From positions 1-64,000 of the forward strand of contig JBBHKE010000421.1 in NCBI GenBank assembly GCA_037447655.1: a stretch of DNA of 64,000 nt, in the 5' to 3' direction. Positions 1 through 12,364 of the stretch are shown piece after piece; the first letter of the stretch is position 1, and each line of letters begins with the position of its first letter. The notes below the pieces were generated by a model that saw nothing but the letters and a program-made list of their open reading frames with translations, did not search any database and had not been told where the DNA came from. The stretch is from Zygnema cylindricum. Taxonomy: Eukaryota > Streptophyta > Zygnematophyceae > Zygnematales > Zygnemataceae. A program made the position numbers and the translations under genes.

Positions 1-20
1 GAGAGAGAGAGAGAGAGAGA
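1..20. repeat. (GA)n microsatellite at the window edge
   Basis: The window opens with ten GA dinucleotides. The tract is probably longer and cut by the window boundary. Confidence 0.9.
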
Positions 21-3000
21 TACGCTTTTAACAAATGATGCACCACTCGCCCCATAAGGATAAAGTCTCGCACTTGTTTGTAAGGTTGTCATAACATTTT
101 ATTTAACGCGCCTGTATGATATGCACTGATGTAGGTCAATTTGGTTATTTCTGTACAATGTGGTTTTCTTTTGCAATAGTTGCCCTCTATCAGAGATTGT
201 TCACTCTTACTGGAGTGTTCTGTATATGTTCTAAAAAGATTATCCAATTTTGTAATATCCAATTATGTTGGTATGAATGATCGTATTTTCAACCATCACC
301 CACATGCACACAAAAGTACACTAGCAAACTTGGATTCCTAAATGGCAATTTTCCATGATGATACATCATTTACTCCACATTCGGTGGACTTCCGTTAGTT
401 TCTCACATTCTGCCTTGGATCTTATAGTTAAAGGTTTAAGGAGGAAACACATAATATAAATGTCAAAAACAAATCATAATAGTATAATGGATAACTATTA
501 TAGTGTTTGCCAAAAAAAATTATCTAACTTTTTTGATTTTTCAATGATAGCTGTCAAAATGCTCAAAACACAAAATAGAAAAGAGAAATTTCAAAATGTT
601 ACATATGTACACCAAGTCTTGTGTGTAACCGATGTAGGTGTGCAATGTTTGAACATTAATAATGGACACCCAGTTTTTACACCATCTAAAACGGCCTCAG
701 GTTGAGTTTGTTCTTGTATGTCCATACGTGCATGTGATATACGACACACTCTGCAAAAGTATGTGAAAGTTCCATAGTACAAAAAACATCGTACCCAAAA
801 TGACATATCAACACATGTAGTACATGTTAATTTTTCGATATTTCAAGTCATTTTTTTTGCCAAAATATTAAAGCATACATATACACAACAAAAAAAATCT
901 CCAATACCTCAAACTAGGCACCAACATACCTCCAAAGAAAATAAGAAACAGCTAAAAAGGAAAAATTAAAACGTAGAGCACTATTATTCTAACATTTTTG
1001 GCTTAAATTTGGAGATATAAACGACATGAAAATAATTTCTTCAATAGCTACAGAGATGTCGCCACCGGGGGCAGGGGGCAATTGTTGAATAAATTTCACA
1101 ATCCATTGTGTGTCTGTGTCGAATGATTGTCAGTAGTAATCAACAAGAATATCAGTACTACACTACAACAGTTACTTTTTCATACATGAAACAGATACAT
1201 CGGGTATTGATAAGTCAAGTAAAGACTCATATAATTTAACAGAACCGAGACTCATTAAATAGAAAAACTACTTTTGCCACATGGGTACACTCTTTGTTAG
1301 TTGTTAGATATTTGGCAATTGTAGAACTTTAGAGCCACAAGGTGTGACAGTTTAGAGCTAAAAATATTCCCTGCATTAGGACAGCTCCAAACACTCCGAA
1401 ATGGTGCAACTAAAACATGCTAATGGACAAAGCAAAAGTGAAAAAACAATCTTCATTAATTTCTGATAGTTTCTCAGTATTAGTTCATCGTGTCACATTG
1501 TTTGGAATGCTGCTGATAAATCTGTCCGTATATAATTGTCTGCAGTGTTATGGTCTTTAGCTCTCTTCCAGAGGTACACAGGCTTTTAAGGTGAGACACT
1601 GTTTTCGAGGCTACAGAAATTCTTTGGATATTATCGTCAAGATTTTGAGGGCTTTCAGACAACCTATAGGATCAGAATAATAATGCTGTAAAAGCTTCTC
1701 TAACTTTAAGCAACACTAAAATTCTTTGACTAATTTCATATAAAATAACTTTGAAACACACAGCGCATCAGCAAATATACTTGTTCACTCGAGATCATCA
1801 ATTAGCCAACCCATATTATCATCATGTCTAATCCTAAAGATACCTCGGTCACATTTCTCCATAAGCATTTTCCACTTGCGACTTTCACTCCAAAAGACAT
1901 ACAATCTTTGACGTTACTCCTAGAACAACAGTTCACTTACAAGATAATACTTCATTTAAGGTTACAAAATAAATCAAACACTACACATTATGCATAAAAC
2001 CACATCCATACACATTATCACATGTTCAAAAAAATAAATCAAGAGACATTCAGTTTACATTACTGTTGGATACGTTACTCAGGACAGAAGGTCGGGCATC
2101 CAAAACAATTTACTCTTACAACAGTTATCGTACTGACATTGAAGTCTTGAAGTTCAAAAAAATGCGCTTAACACAACAACCCAAAACAGAGCACCAATCA
2201 AATATTAGCGATAACATTGTATGAGACCTTCCCAATCAATCATCAATTAGCCCCGAACTCTCACACTTCTACCAAACTTCAAGAATACATTCCTTTCTCT
2301 AAATGACCTCAGCCTTGAGAGTAGACTTCTGGTCTCTTTCAACTTTCCAAAGTGATATTCCTTCTTAGTAAGTTCAGAAGTCTTGAAAACATTACTAATG
2401 TCGACGAACCATAGCACAAAGTTTGTCTTAAGTACTTGGTATTCAAGGAACACCAACAGCTTCAAAAATCCTGTTCTCAACTATCAGCTCGCAATCAGCA
2501 TGAGCAAATACTTCCAGTGGGCAAAGATGAATCAAATAGTTATGCAGAGAGTGATGGGTGTCTGACACCAACCGCCAAGGAGTGGTGACAGCAATGTCAA
2601 TAGTGCCAACTGACTGAGTGCAGTGGCATTAATTTGTCTAGTTCCGTCAAAGAACATAGACAGTGCAGCTAAGAGCTACACAAGTTGACTGAAGCCAGAC
2701 AGGCTCAAGGACTGCAGTGGCATTCACGTCGGTGCTTTACCTGCTATGAGAGGTCAAGCATCAGAAGCGGAAAGTCAGGAGAGAGACTGGCGGATGCAAG
2801 CTTTCAGTTCAGATAGTGGAATCAAGAACTCCGCTCAGGTACATATTCAGTCAGAAATTGTGCCACATGTTGGCAGAAGTCATGTTGGTCCAACAGCTGT
2901 TAAATCTTCAACGGATTAACCTGGAGCGACATGAGACCTTCAACCCCTGGTTCTTGGTACCAGTCAGTGCCTCGGAGAACAAAATCTCCACCAGACAAAA

Positions 3001-3322
3001 GTCAGTTAGGTGCCATGTTAGGTCACAAAACTGCAGCATTGCGCAGGATCCCAAGCACTAGTTCCACAAGTGAAGCGATCCTTCCAGAAAACCACCATAA
3101 ATTCTGGCAGCTTGACACTGCGAAAGAAAAAAAAAAATGCCTCATCAGATTGTAGAAACATCGAGACTTCATAATATACAAACAGCAGATTCTACCCCAA
3201 GACGTTAATGAAAAAAGAAGACTCCAACAAGCACAGTAAAAAAGCACCAGCCAAAGCCCATTATTTTACCAACAACATGGATAAACTAAAGGTGATTCGG
3301 ACAGAGTAATGGAACCTACTAT
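21..3322. other. Intergenic region downstream of importin alpha; no gene seen
   Basis: No open frame here shows a recognisable domain, and the short frames have no coherent splice structure. The last few hundred bases next to 3323 are presumably the 3' untranslated region of the minus-strand importin-alpha gene, but no clear polyadenylation signal could be assigned. Confidence 0.5.
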
Positions 3323-6300
3323 TTACGCAAAGTTGAAACCCCCAGTAGGCGGAACCATCTGACCAGTTTCTCCAAATGAATATGCCTGCTGATTCGCATC
3401 AACCTGAGGGGCAAGAGGCTGGTCTTTCTTCCTCCTCCAAACCAAAGTAGGTTTCCAACATCTTTACAGCCTTCTCATAGATGTCATTATTTTGATGGGT
3501 CTGTAATAGCTCAATCTTATCAAGACCGCCAGCTTGATCAATATATTGCACATAAAGATTCACTCCACCGGTGTGACCCATGTCTTTTTCCGTTTCCCCA
3601 ACTTTGAGAATGTTTTCAAGACCCTCCAAAGCCACAGTAACAATTCTTGCATCGGAAGTGTTCAGCAGGTCACACAATGGCTTGATACATCCCTGTTGAA
3701 CCAAATACCTGTAGGCATACACATACACCAATAATTACTGTCAGCAATCAGCATAGAACTCAAGCTCAAAGCCACAGATTTAATCACAATTTTTTGCCTG
3801 GTTTAACAACAGAGAGTCAACCCCCACAATCACAACATACAAAAAGCTTAAATCAGAACGTACTTAATTTGATCATGAGTCCCGCCAGATGTTGCATTAG
3901 ATATCGCCCAGGCAGCTTCTTTCTTGATGTCAAACTCTGCATTGGCAAGCAAATCCACAAGCGGTGGAATTATATTTGCATCGATGACAGCCTGCATCAA
4001 AGCGCAAAATTAACTGTTGTCAGGAAAAAGTTAAAAAAAAAAAAAAAAAAGAGGTGAAGCACAAAATTGGACAACAGAATACATCAACCCCAGTAAAAGC
4101 AGCAGCTATGGATGCAAATAAAGGTTTTAGGTGTTACATGAATTTGGTCCTTGTTTCCAGCAGTGATATTTGATATTGTCCAACAAGCTTCTTTCTTGAT
4201 ACTTTTTTTGTGATTGTTCCTCAGAAGGCCAAGAAGGCAAGGAAGAGCCTGGTTATTGATGATTATCTGCAAGGTCAACACCAGGCATTTAAACAAAATT
4301 AGTCAACATAGAAAAAGCAGCAACATTTGTACCCAAAAAAAAGAGCATAAATCATTTAATAACACACCACACACCTGTGTTTGAACATCATCTCCAGTAA
4401 CAATGTTACCAACTGTCCGCAAAGCAGGTATAAGCACAGATGCTGATGGGTGTCTGCAATCAACCAAAATAAGAAGAGTTAAAAAAAAGGTAAGAAATGA
4501 AGACATGGAAAACAATCCGAAGATGAACCAAAGCAAAAAAAAAGCAGCTAAACAAGCAGATGAAACTCACAAGAGAAGTTCCACAAGTCTTCGACAAACA
4601 TTTGCCTCAATGACTGCTTGAATCTTGTCATTGGTGCCATCAGAAAGATAGGAAAGGGCCCAGCAGGCATCCGTTAACACCTCTTCATCCCTTGAATGTA
4701 TGAGCCTCTCCAGGGCAGGCAAAGCAGGTTTGGACTGGAAGAGCAACAAAGAGCAGCAGGCAAATCTCAGAATTCCAGCACCTAAAGCACATAAACAGAA
4801 CCCTTTGAACGCTTCCACAAAATCAGTGCTCTGTAGACACTATCATAAAGACAGTAATCAGATCAAATAGCCGTTAGATAGCAAAATACTAACAGTTAAA
4901 AAAAGAAAAACAAATCAGCATAAAACGCACCTGCTCAAATGGTGGCTGAGGCTTCCCACGGCAAAAATTGGACAAGGTCCATGTAGCATTCCGCAGCATA
5001 GAGAGCTTTGATTGCTCATTCAGCTGAGCAAGAAGAGGCAACAAAGCACCGTGGCTGAGCACAAGGTCTCTGCACTTTGGAGAGTCGCCCGCGATGTTTC
5101 CAAGTGCCCACACAGCCTACAGAGAAAAAAATGGTTACAGAAAAAACAGAAGTTAAAGATACAATGCCTTGCTATTGAAGGAACAATCCCTTGGGCATTC
5201 CTAGTATTTGGAGAAACCATGTAGTGCATCCCCAGAAGTTACAACTGCAACAGCTACAGATGAGAATCCAGAGTTTTCTAGGCATATCTACAACCTTACC
5301 AAACCACTATGATATGACGGGAGAAACCATTGTCATCAAGAATGCTGGAACCATGGTGGATGATACAGATGATAAAGATGACATGGTAGAATGTTAGGTA
5401 AGGCTTAGACAAACCATAATCATGAAGACAGCACCAGACAACAAAAAGCATTACCATAAACCACACAGGGCTACCGAACGAAAAATGTTAGAAAACAGAT
5501 GAAGTCACAACCACAGAAGTGACCTCGGACCACAGAGGCTAGACGGAATTGGGCAGACAATAATAATAGGGACTGAAGATGACAACACATCACAAACGTC
5601 AACAAAAACCATAACAGCTAACCCATATGACATATCAAAACAAGTACATCACAGCTCAAGAAGCAACACAAGCTTCAACACTCACTATGAGCACTAACCC
5701 GTGAGATACCAAGCATGCTCAGAGAATACAGACTATACAGACAGGATAAACACTTTACAAATATATCAAATTCACCTGTTCTCTGACATCATCACTCGGC
5801 GACTGGAGAAGCTGCACAAAGATAGGTACAGCCCCGTGCTCAATCACAACTCGGGTGTGATCAGATGTACCAGACGCTATGTTTTGTAAGGGCCCAAGCA
5901 GCTTCAAACTGCAAACATAACAAAAGATAGGATATTTAAGTAACAATGACAGGACTTCAAAAGATAAACAGAAAGAAAGACTGCGCTGGTTGCTAAACAT
6001 TCAAGTTAGGACATGACAAACCTGCAGCTGAGGAAAATCATATTTCTGCAGAAATTGCACAAACGTGGCACAACTCCAGCTTTAATAACCTCCTCAATCG
6101 GGGGACTTCGTTCTGCAATTGTACAGGGATACGGATCAGAATTAAACTTATGCAAAGATAAAGACAAAGACTTAGACTTGATACAAAGAAAGACTGCAGT
6201 TAGAAACCCTCGCAGACAATCAGCAGAAAAAAAAAACCATTGCTTAGCTTACCGATAGAGAGCAGTTTCCGAAACTGAGTAGTTGCGTCAAGCTGCAATT

Positions 6301-6677
6301 GCGGCTCTTTCCGAATAGACACCATTCACCATCACAGGGAGACTTTCCAGCTGGATATCGACATACAAACAGAACAACGTCAGTGGCAAGAACAAAAATC
6401 GTAAAAAGAGCTGCAAGAACATTTTGACATCGAGGCATTTAAGGATATTCAAGGAGAGTACGGACCTTTTTTTCTCAACAGTTGCTGCCTGTGTCTTTGG
6501 AGTGTCCAATGCAGTCTGCATGCCCTCCCGACGCTTCTTCAGGAGACTCTCCTCCCGCTTACTCTTACGAATCTCCACCATGTTATCTTCACGCTTCCTT
6601 CGAGCTTCCTCCGAATCCACGGCTACTTTGTACGTTTTCTTGCGAGCTTCCGCTCGGGAGTTGGGACGGAGAGACAT
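3323..6677 (-). CDS. Importin subunit alpha (nuclear import receptor), 10 exons
   Basis: This is the karyopherin-alpha adaptor that binds classical nuclear localisation signals and docks on importin beta. Exons in coding order: 6677-6466 (or -6460), 6350-6253, 6112-6022, 5908-5776, 5116-4931, 4734-4571, 4453-4375, 4266-4138, 3991-3864, 3708-3323, all with GT-AG introns. Exon 1 encodes the basic importin-beta-binding domain ([17 protein letters not shown]...KKRREG). Later exons give armadillo repeats with the NLS-binding W/N pairs (WALTNIA, WALGNIA, WTLSNF, WALSYLS, WTISNI, WAISNA). The family C-terminus GGFNFA is present but out of frame with the preceding [11 protein letters not shown] chose the start at MSLRP because the family begins there. 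Four single-base indels (exons 2, 3, 4 and 10) break the frame, each at a homopolymer. All other exon phases fit, so assembly error seems likelier than a pseudogene. The exon 1 donor is ambiguous between 6465 and 6459; the latter keeps the phase. Confidence 0.95.
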
Positions 6678-7797
6678 ATTGTAATGATGGTACTTCACCA
6701 AAGTGGAAAAAGGAACCTAATACCGCCTTCGAGCAGTAGATTGAAAAAGCCTTTGCTCAGTAGTCTGGAAGATAACTTCGAGCTCAGGGTAATGGAAGGC
6801 AACTGAGATGGAGAAGATAAATCTACCAACTCGGAACAATGACAAATAGATTGATGTGCGATGGCCCTTGAACGACTCTCTGCAACAAAGTACAGGGCGC
6901 ATAGGCCATAGGGATAGCCGTCGGATTTTTATACCAAATCTCATGCCCGTAATCTAACGGTTCAATGACACTACCAGAACGGACATACCACGATAGACGC
7001 TCAACCGTTCGATTTACCATGCGTCTTCAATCTAAGGAGAGACGTCATGCCAGCAGCCTCCAGAAGATCTTTGCTAGCTACCCTGTGGTCTGTGCCCTAC
7101 TGCATCGTCAATAGAATTGACAACAGCACTATATCGATGCTTTGCCCAACCTTTGTAATCGCTCAAAAAAAATTGAAATCCGTATGTGGCCTACAAATTT
7201 TATGTATTTTTTAAATGCTCAAGTATTCTTATTCCTTGTTGGTCACACTATATGAGAATGTAATATTCTTTATGCGTAAGTTTTATATCTCGTATCCATG
7301 CTATTCGGAAACTTGGCGTTTATAACGGGTATTAAAACAGCTACAGTACAGTATAGTACAGTACTGTACTGTACTAGAGCAAGTGACGACGGATGTGCCG
7401 CCCAAAAAGTATAGTCGGCAAATTTTGAGTTTTAAATGTGATTCGACCAATGATGTTCTAATCCATGCCATTGATACGTAAGCATATTTTATTACATAAT
7501 GTGCGATGGAAAAAACCATCAAAGTACAAAGGGGGTAAAAAAAAAAGAAATAGAACATTTAAAGACTACAAGAGCCAACTGTACCTCCTTCCGCCCACCG
7601 TACCATCGAAAAAACATTTTTGGGCTCCTAAATGTCAAATAGAGCCGTTGAGTGCTTCGCGTGGAAAGATAGGAAGTTTCGATGGATCTTTTTCAAAGAG
7701 CAGATTTTGCATTCGTCGTTGCTCAACTCCGTTGGTCGGATCAACGAACTGGTGACAATTGCTTTCCTACATTTTGACATTTTGAACTACAGTACAG
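6678..7797. other. 5' flank of importin alpha; no gene seen
   Basis: This holds the presumed 5' untranslated region and promoter side of the minus-strand importin gene. I could not place a TATA box or start site. A 16-bp perfect palindrome AGTACAGTACTGTACT lies at 7355-7370 within a GTAC/CAGTA-rich stretch; its role is unknown. Confidence 0.4.
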
Positions 7798-7799
7798 TA

Positions 7800-7998
7800 C
7801 ACCGCGAATCGTTATTAGCGTTATGAACTCTATATCGGCACCCCAAAATTTTGACATTAATACCTTAAATAGAATAAACTACACTATTTAAGGACGTGGA
7901 CCATAATCTGCCACGTCTCCTGGCACTAAATTAGAATGAATGACGCTAATTTTTTCTTTACACTAATAATTTCTCAACGCTAATAACGATTCGCGGTG
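7800..7998. mobile_element. MITE, family R1 copy 1, TA-flanked terminal inverted repeats
   Basis: A 199-bp non-coding element. Its left end CACCGCGAATCGTTATTAGC and its right end are inverted copies of each other, and TA lies immediately outside both ends (7798-7799 and 7999-8000). TA target duplication and short size suggest a Tc1/mariner-type MITE. The interior starts with a block (ATCGGCACCC...AAATTTTGAC) that recurs in the copy at 22557-22986. Confidence 0.75.
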
Positions 7999-8005
7999 TA
8001 CTGTA

Positions 8006-8621
8006 CACCGCGAATCGTAATTAGAGTAATGAAAAAATTAGAGTAAAAAAAACCAAAAAAAACAATTAGAGTAATAAACTCTATTTTATGTGATATAACT
8101 TTTTCACAGAGGAAGTTTACTCTAATTTATATAAGTACTTTATATTGGGGTATGTCGGCATTAATTATCCGCGCTGAAATTATGAACACTAAATTACGTA
8201 GACGTACAAAATCTGTCAGTCCGTATAGTTTTGACGCCATTATGACGTTAGTATTATTTGTCGCGCTGAATGTCAGTTAATGTTCACACTAACGACGATG
8301 CTGTCGACGGACGAGAGTTATGTGAACGGCTTTTTTTCAATGTGATTAATTTTTCGTTTAGTGCGATTTCACGTGCGAGCGCGATTCTATTAAATCATTA
8401 TTTGTACCTTTTTACTTAAAAAAGTACAGTTCTGCACGGTCGAACGTCGTCCGTACTCCACACTATTTAAAAAGAATCTGTATTACAATTTTTTACGCTA
8501 ATTAAACTTACCTAAATTATAATAATGAAAAAATTAGAATCATTTACTCTATTTGATGTCATAGAGTCGAAATTTCGAGCGACCGAATTAGAGAAATTTA
8601 CTCTAATTACGATTTGCGGTG
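8006..8621. mobile_element. MITE, family R1 copy 2, adjacent to copy 1
   Basis: A 616-bp non-coding element with terminal inverted repeats CACCGCGAATCGTAATTAGA (left) and the inverted CACCGCAAATCGTAATTAGA (right). TA lies on both sides (8004-8005 and 8622-8623). TTAGAGTAA motifs repeat just inside both ends. Only seven bases separate it from copy 1, so the neighbouring ends form a near-perfect palindrome. No transposase is encoded. Confidence 0.7.
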
Positions 8622-9033
8622 TAGTGTTATCAATGGGCCTGAACCATACTTCAAAAGTAGGCGTTTTTATGGTAGGCCTTTGGTAGGCGCACAAAACTTG
8701 GCACAAAACTCACGTAGAGTAGGGATACTGTATGTGTGTGCATTTGTGCACACTCTTGTACGAACATACGAATCTGACATATGATAATAATACAGCGCGC
8801 GTCGTTGGACGAAATTTTTCAGCGAACTGACACGGCGTAGGATGAGTTGTGTTATGGGCTTTTCATGTGATCTTCTTAGGTCGCTACTTTGATCAGCGAC
8901 CGTCCGATCGTCCGAATCTGACGGTTTAAATGAAAAATACCTCAAAGCTCATAGAAATTCTTTTTTTTGTCCGAATGTTTTTCAAAATTTATACATGACG
9001 TTTAATTCTCTATCGATCGATGTGCAACTCAAC
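8622..9033. other. Non-coding spacer; nothing recognised
   Basis: AT-rich sequence between MITEs. The phrase GGGCCTGAACCATACTT near 8635 resembles GGCCTGAACCACCATGG near 9558, a possible diverged short repeat. Confidence 0.4.
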
Positions 9034-9041
9034 CCTGTTAC

Positions 9042-9411
9042 TAGTGTTAGGTATCGAGGACCTTTTGCTGATATTCGATATATATCGAATTTCAGGTACC
9101 CGATAATCGATATATCGCTTCAATATATCGAAAAACCAAATTATCGTGATACATCACCGATATATCGAGGCATTAATTTTTTTTTTATTTTTTTTTCACG
9201 ATTTTTTTTTCCCGTTTTTTCAACCCCTCACTAAGCTGCGGAATACGATTTTCCGTACTATGACTGTACGGACACCCAGTTTTTGCGATATATATATCGC
9301 GATAATTTATGTTGGTCTCGGTACGATATATTGAGGAATCTACTCAATCGATATTCGATATATCGAATATCGAAATTATCGCGATATGAATTAACCCGAT
9401 ACCCAACACTA
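9042..9411. mobile_element. hAT-type MITE, family R2 copy 1, with intact 8-bp target duplication
   Basis: A 370-bp element very rich in ATCG/CGAT and TATATCG strings. Its ends are TAGTGTTAGGTATCG and the inverted TAGTGTTGGGTATCGGG. The same 8 bp, CCTGTTAC, flank both sides (9034-9041 and 9412-9419). An 8-bp duplication and ends starting TAGTG are the known signature of the hAT superfamily. There is no transposase; the interior is T-rich. A larger, oppositely oriented relative is at 15305-16156 and a fragment lies at about 31605-31738. Confidence 0.85.
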
Positions 9412-9463
9412 CCTGTTACTATTTTTTTTCATTTTGCGACCAATACAATATGGGTCTTAAGGT

Positions 9464-9529
9464 CATATTGTATGTTTTACATACAATAGGCATATTGTAT
9501 GTTTTACATACAATAGGCATATTGTATGG
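9464..9529. repeat. 27-bp tandem repeat with internal palindrome, 2.4 copies
   Basis: The unit CATATTGTATGTTTTACATA plus CAATAGG occurs at 9464-9490 and 9491-9517, and partially from 9518. Each unit has a hairpin (ATTGTATG...CATACAAT). Confidence 0.9.
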
Positions 9530-9954
9530 GCCTACTTTCACCTACTTTTTAACTATGGCCTGAACCACCATGGATGAAGTCTAACGACAAAGCTCCATTT
9601 TTGTACGCCAGCCTTATGGGTTGACCGTGCAAGATTCGCACCTTCCGATTGGGGATCTCCAATTTAAAATTGGACAAGTGTGCACGGAGAAAATAAGTTA
9701 TAAGTGGCAAATGAAACCTGCACACTACTAGTGATAAGGGGTGTACACCACACTTCCCACCTTTATTAACATTAATTAATATACATTATATACTTCCATT
9801 ATTTTAGTTAGATTTGGATTCTTCACTTGTTTACTTTGTCTCAAGGTACGGCCACATGTCATTATAACTTAGCTAACTTACTTTATATTATAGCGCAGAT
9901 TCTTCTGACAAGTTTTCCAAGTGTCCCAATGTGTAACAACGAAGTTGTTAGTTT

Positions 9955-10150
9955 AGATTGTGACAATTGTCCACGTCAACAATGCCCGTTACAAATGTCA
10001 ACGTCTACAATCTGTCTTGACGCACCGTGTTTTTTTTATAAATTGGAATGTCGCAAGACAAATATGTTTTTTAAAACATTTTGGAACGTCGCATGTCTTA
10101 GCATGACATCGCAAACATAAATCCTTCCAAACATGGTTGAACAAGATGCT
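9955..10150 (+). repeat. Dispersed repeat R3, copy 1
   Basis: This segment aligns with about 23290-23490 in the same orientation. Shared blocks include TGTCAACGT, TTTGAAxGTCGCAAGACA-like strings, ACGTCGCATGTC followed by TGACATCG, and ACAAGATGCT near the end. Both copies are non-coding and clearly diverged. Element class is unknown. Confidence 0.6.
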
Positions 10151-10805
10151 TTTGCGTTTACCTCTCATGTCTTGTCGCCATGAATGCAGATATAATCCTT
10201 GTGGCCCCGAGAATAATTTTTTTTATTGGAAGCGTTTTTTTTATGCTTCCCAACGTGACTTGATTCGCGCACGTGCGGTCGCCCTCAACATTATGCCTGG
10301 ATCCACTAATGTCGCTAATAAGTGAGGTTTGGAGTGAAGGAGAGGCAAGGTTGGCAACCTAAAGAGGAGTAAGCTATATTGGCTCGTTTATAAAATTTAA
10401 TATTTCCGTGAAATAGCAGTGTAACCTTGAGAGCCCAAAAAAAAAAAAAACGTACAAGATGCAAGCGAACGAAAATAAACAACCGTGTACTTTTTCTCGT
10501 CGTCAAAAACTTTTGAAAATTTTGACACGTGGGAATATAATTTTATAATTTTGAAAGCGGAGTTAGGGTACTTCCGCATTTGCTAGAGTTACAGTCATTT
10601 TTTGTCGTTTTCCTCCATATCTTAGAAATAAACGAGAAAATATGCTGCCCTACCATAAAAATCAAATTATCGTCGTACAAGTTGCGTTACCTTGAAACTT
10701 AACATGTACCAAAGTTTGTCGCCTAGCGTGATGCAGTTTGTCGTCTAGCCCATATCGACCCATTTTCGCGTCCTTTCAACTCTTCTTCAAACTTTAAAAA
10801 ATATC

Positions 10806-10819
10806 ACCTCGTGAGGTGA
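10806..10819. repeat. Short palindrome shared with 22063-22080
   Basis: ATCACCTCGTGAGGTGAT is an 18-bp perfect palindrome (roughly 10804-10821). AAATCACCTCACAAGGTGATTT near 22063 is a near-identical imperfect version. Possibly a terminus or hairpin of a small element; nothing else identifies it. Confidence 0.5.
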
Positions 10820-12317
10820 TTTTAAATAAAGTTCTACGGGGTGAGCGAATAGGCAGATGTTATCGCCCGTGCCGAAAGTTTTTGACAAATTTTGTGCATG
10901 TAGTACAAAAGAAAAACCTACTGCACGTTTCCAGCCTGTGCATGATTTTTTTCCGTGCGTTTTTTTTCGTACAGAGGCCGTGGAGGGGGTCTCGACCAAC
11001 GAACGCCGTTGTGCAAAAGGGTATCTTTAAGAACGATTTTTTTTGTATTATGTTTGGGGGTATTTTGATGGCAAGTAAAGTGAGAAAAAAACTTAAAACA
11101 AATTTGGGAAACCATGACGGAAATTGTAGAATATGTAGTTAGACGTCAAAAGTAGTTAGACGTCTACAACCGTCCCTATTTTGTAGACATCATCAATTGT
11201 CGCGAGATTTGTAGTCGTCTACATCCTTCACAAATTACACCCACGTGTATATCCGTCACAATCTAAAGTAACGACTTCATTCATTTACATAAAAATGCTA
11301 TAAAAGTAGTACGGAGAATCTTCGCTAAAATCAGAGTTACAATACTAAAGTTTTGCTTACATACGAAAGTACCCTTACTCTATTTAAAACACATCATCGA
11401 TGTGTTTTAAAAAAAGTTCGAAGATGACGTGATAGGGGGTCAAAAAATCAAAAGACGAAAGCTTGTTATACATTATATGTTCGAATATGACGTAAATTAT
11501 ATTTTACATTTTTGCATTTTTTTCGTATAGTTGTAATTTCAGTAGTACGCCACTAAGTTTGTAAGAAAACGAAATAAAAAACCCTTACTTAGCGACATAG
11601 GGCCGTAGAGTTAGTCTATTTTGGCTTTTGAGCTCAAGCGCTATTTTTTATTTTCTTAACCCCTACAATATGGTAAAACCGTAAAATTTAAATTCATGAT
11701 TAACATGGAAAATTTTGTACATCTTTAACAAATGCAAAACCCAAACGCAATAACAAATATTATAATAGCTAAACAATTATAAGTATACAAATTTGAAAGC
11801 TAAAAACAAAAAAAGAAAATGAAAATCGAACTACAAGAGCACTAAAAACTACGTTATTGAAAAATAACAAAAAAAAATGGACGTTGACCCAAAGTCTAAA
11901 ACAAGTTCACACTCAAAGTCACATTGACATATTAAAGGAACATTAGGTGGTGGGGAGTTGAGTCTCTCAATCTACGACAACCATTCACCGCTACGCTTTG
12001 TCGTATAAAGGTTGAATCTTATGGTGTTGAAGGGCGATCGAGTTACATTATTTTAGTTTAATCCAACGAGTCTTATGTAGCTCTATTAACAGTCTTGTAT
12101 CTTGCATCCCTAAAATTATTCAGGTGCCTTGTCTCTTAAAATTGAAGTGAGTCTCTTATTCTTAATGTAATTTTCTCTATTTACCGATTTTATTTAAATT
12201 TTATTTATACAGTTATTCTAATTTGTAGTATGATTGCGATTTTTGTTATTATTATTAATATTATAATATTTATCGTTTTAAATTTAGTATTATTAACATT
12301 AGTATAATTATCGCAAT

Positions 12318-12320
<3 letters not shown>

Positions 12321-12360
<40 letters not shown>
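12321..12360. repeat. (GA)20 microsatellite
   Basis: Twenty uninterrupted GA dinucleotides in AT-rich intergenic DNA. Confidence 0.95.

Positions 12361-12364
<4 letters not shown>

Noticed and set aside
7355-7370. AGTACAGTACTGTACT palindrome as a regulatory operator.
   Set aside because: GTAC/CAGTA strings are common in this AT-rich region and next to R1 MITEs; no functional evidence.
9034-9529. CRISPR-like spaced repeats in the ATCG-rich and 27-bp repeat region.
   Set aside because: No regular repeat-spacer pattern. The structures are MITE ends and a contiguous tandem repeat in a eukaryotic genome.
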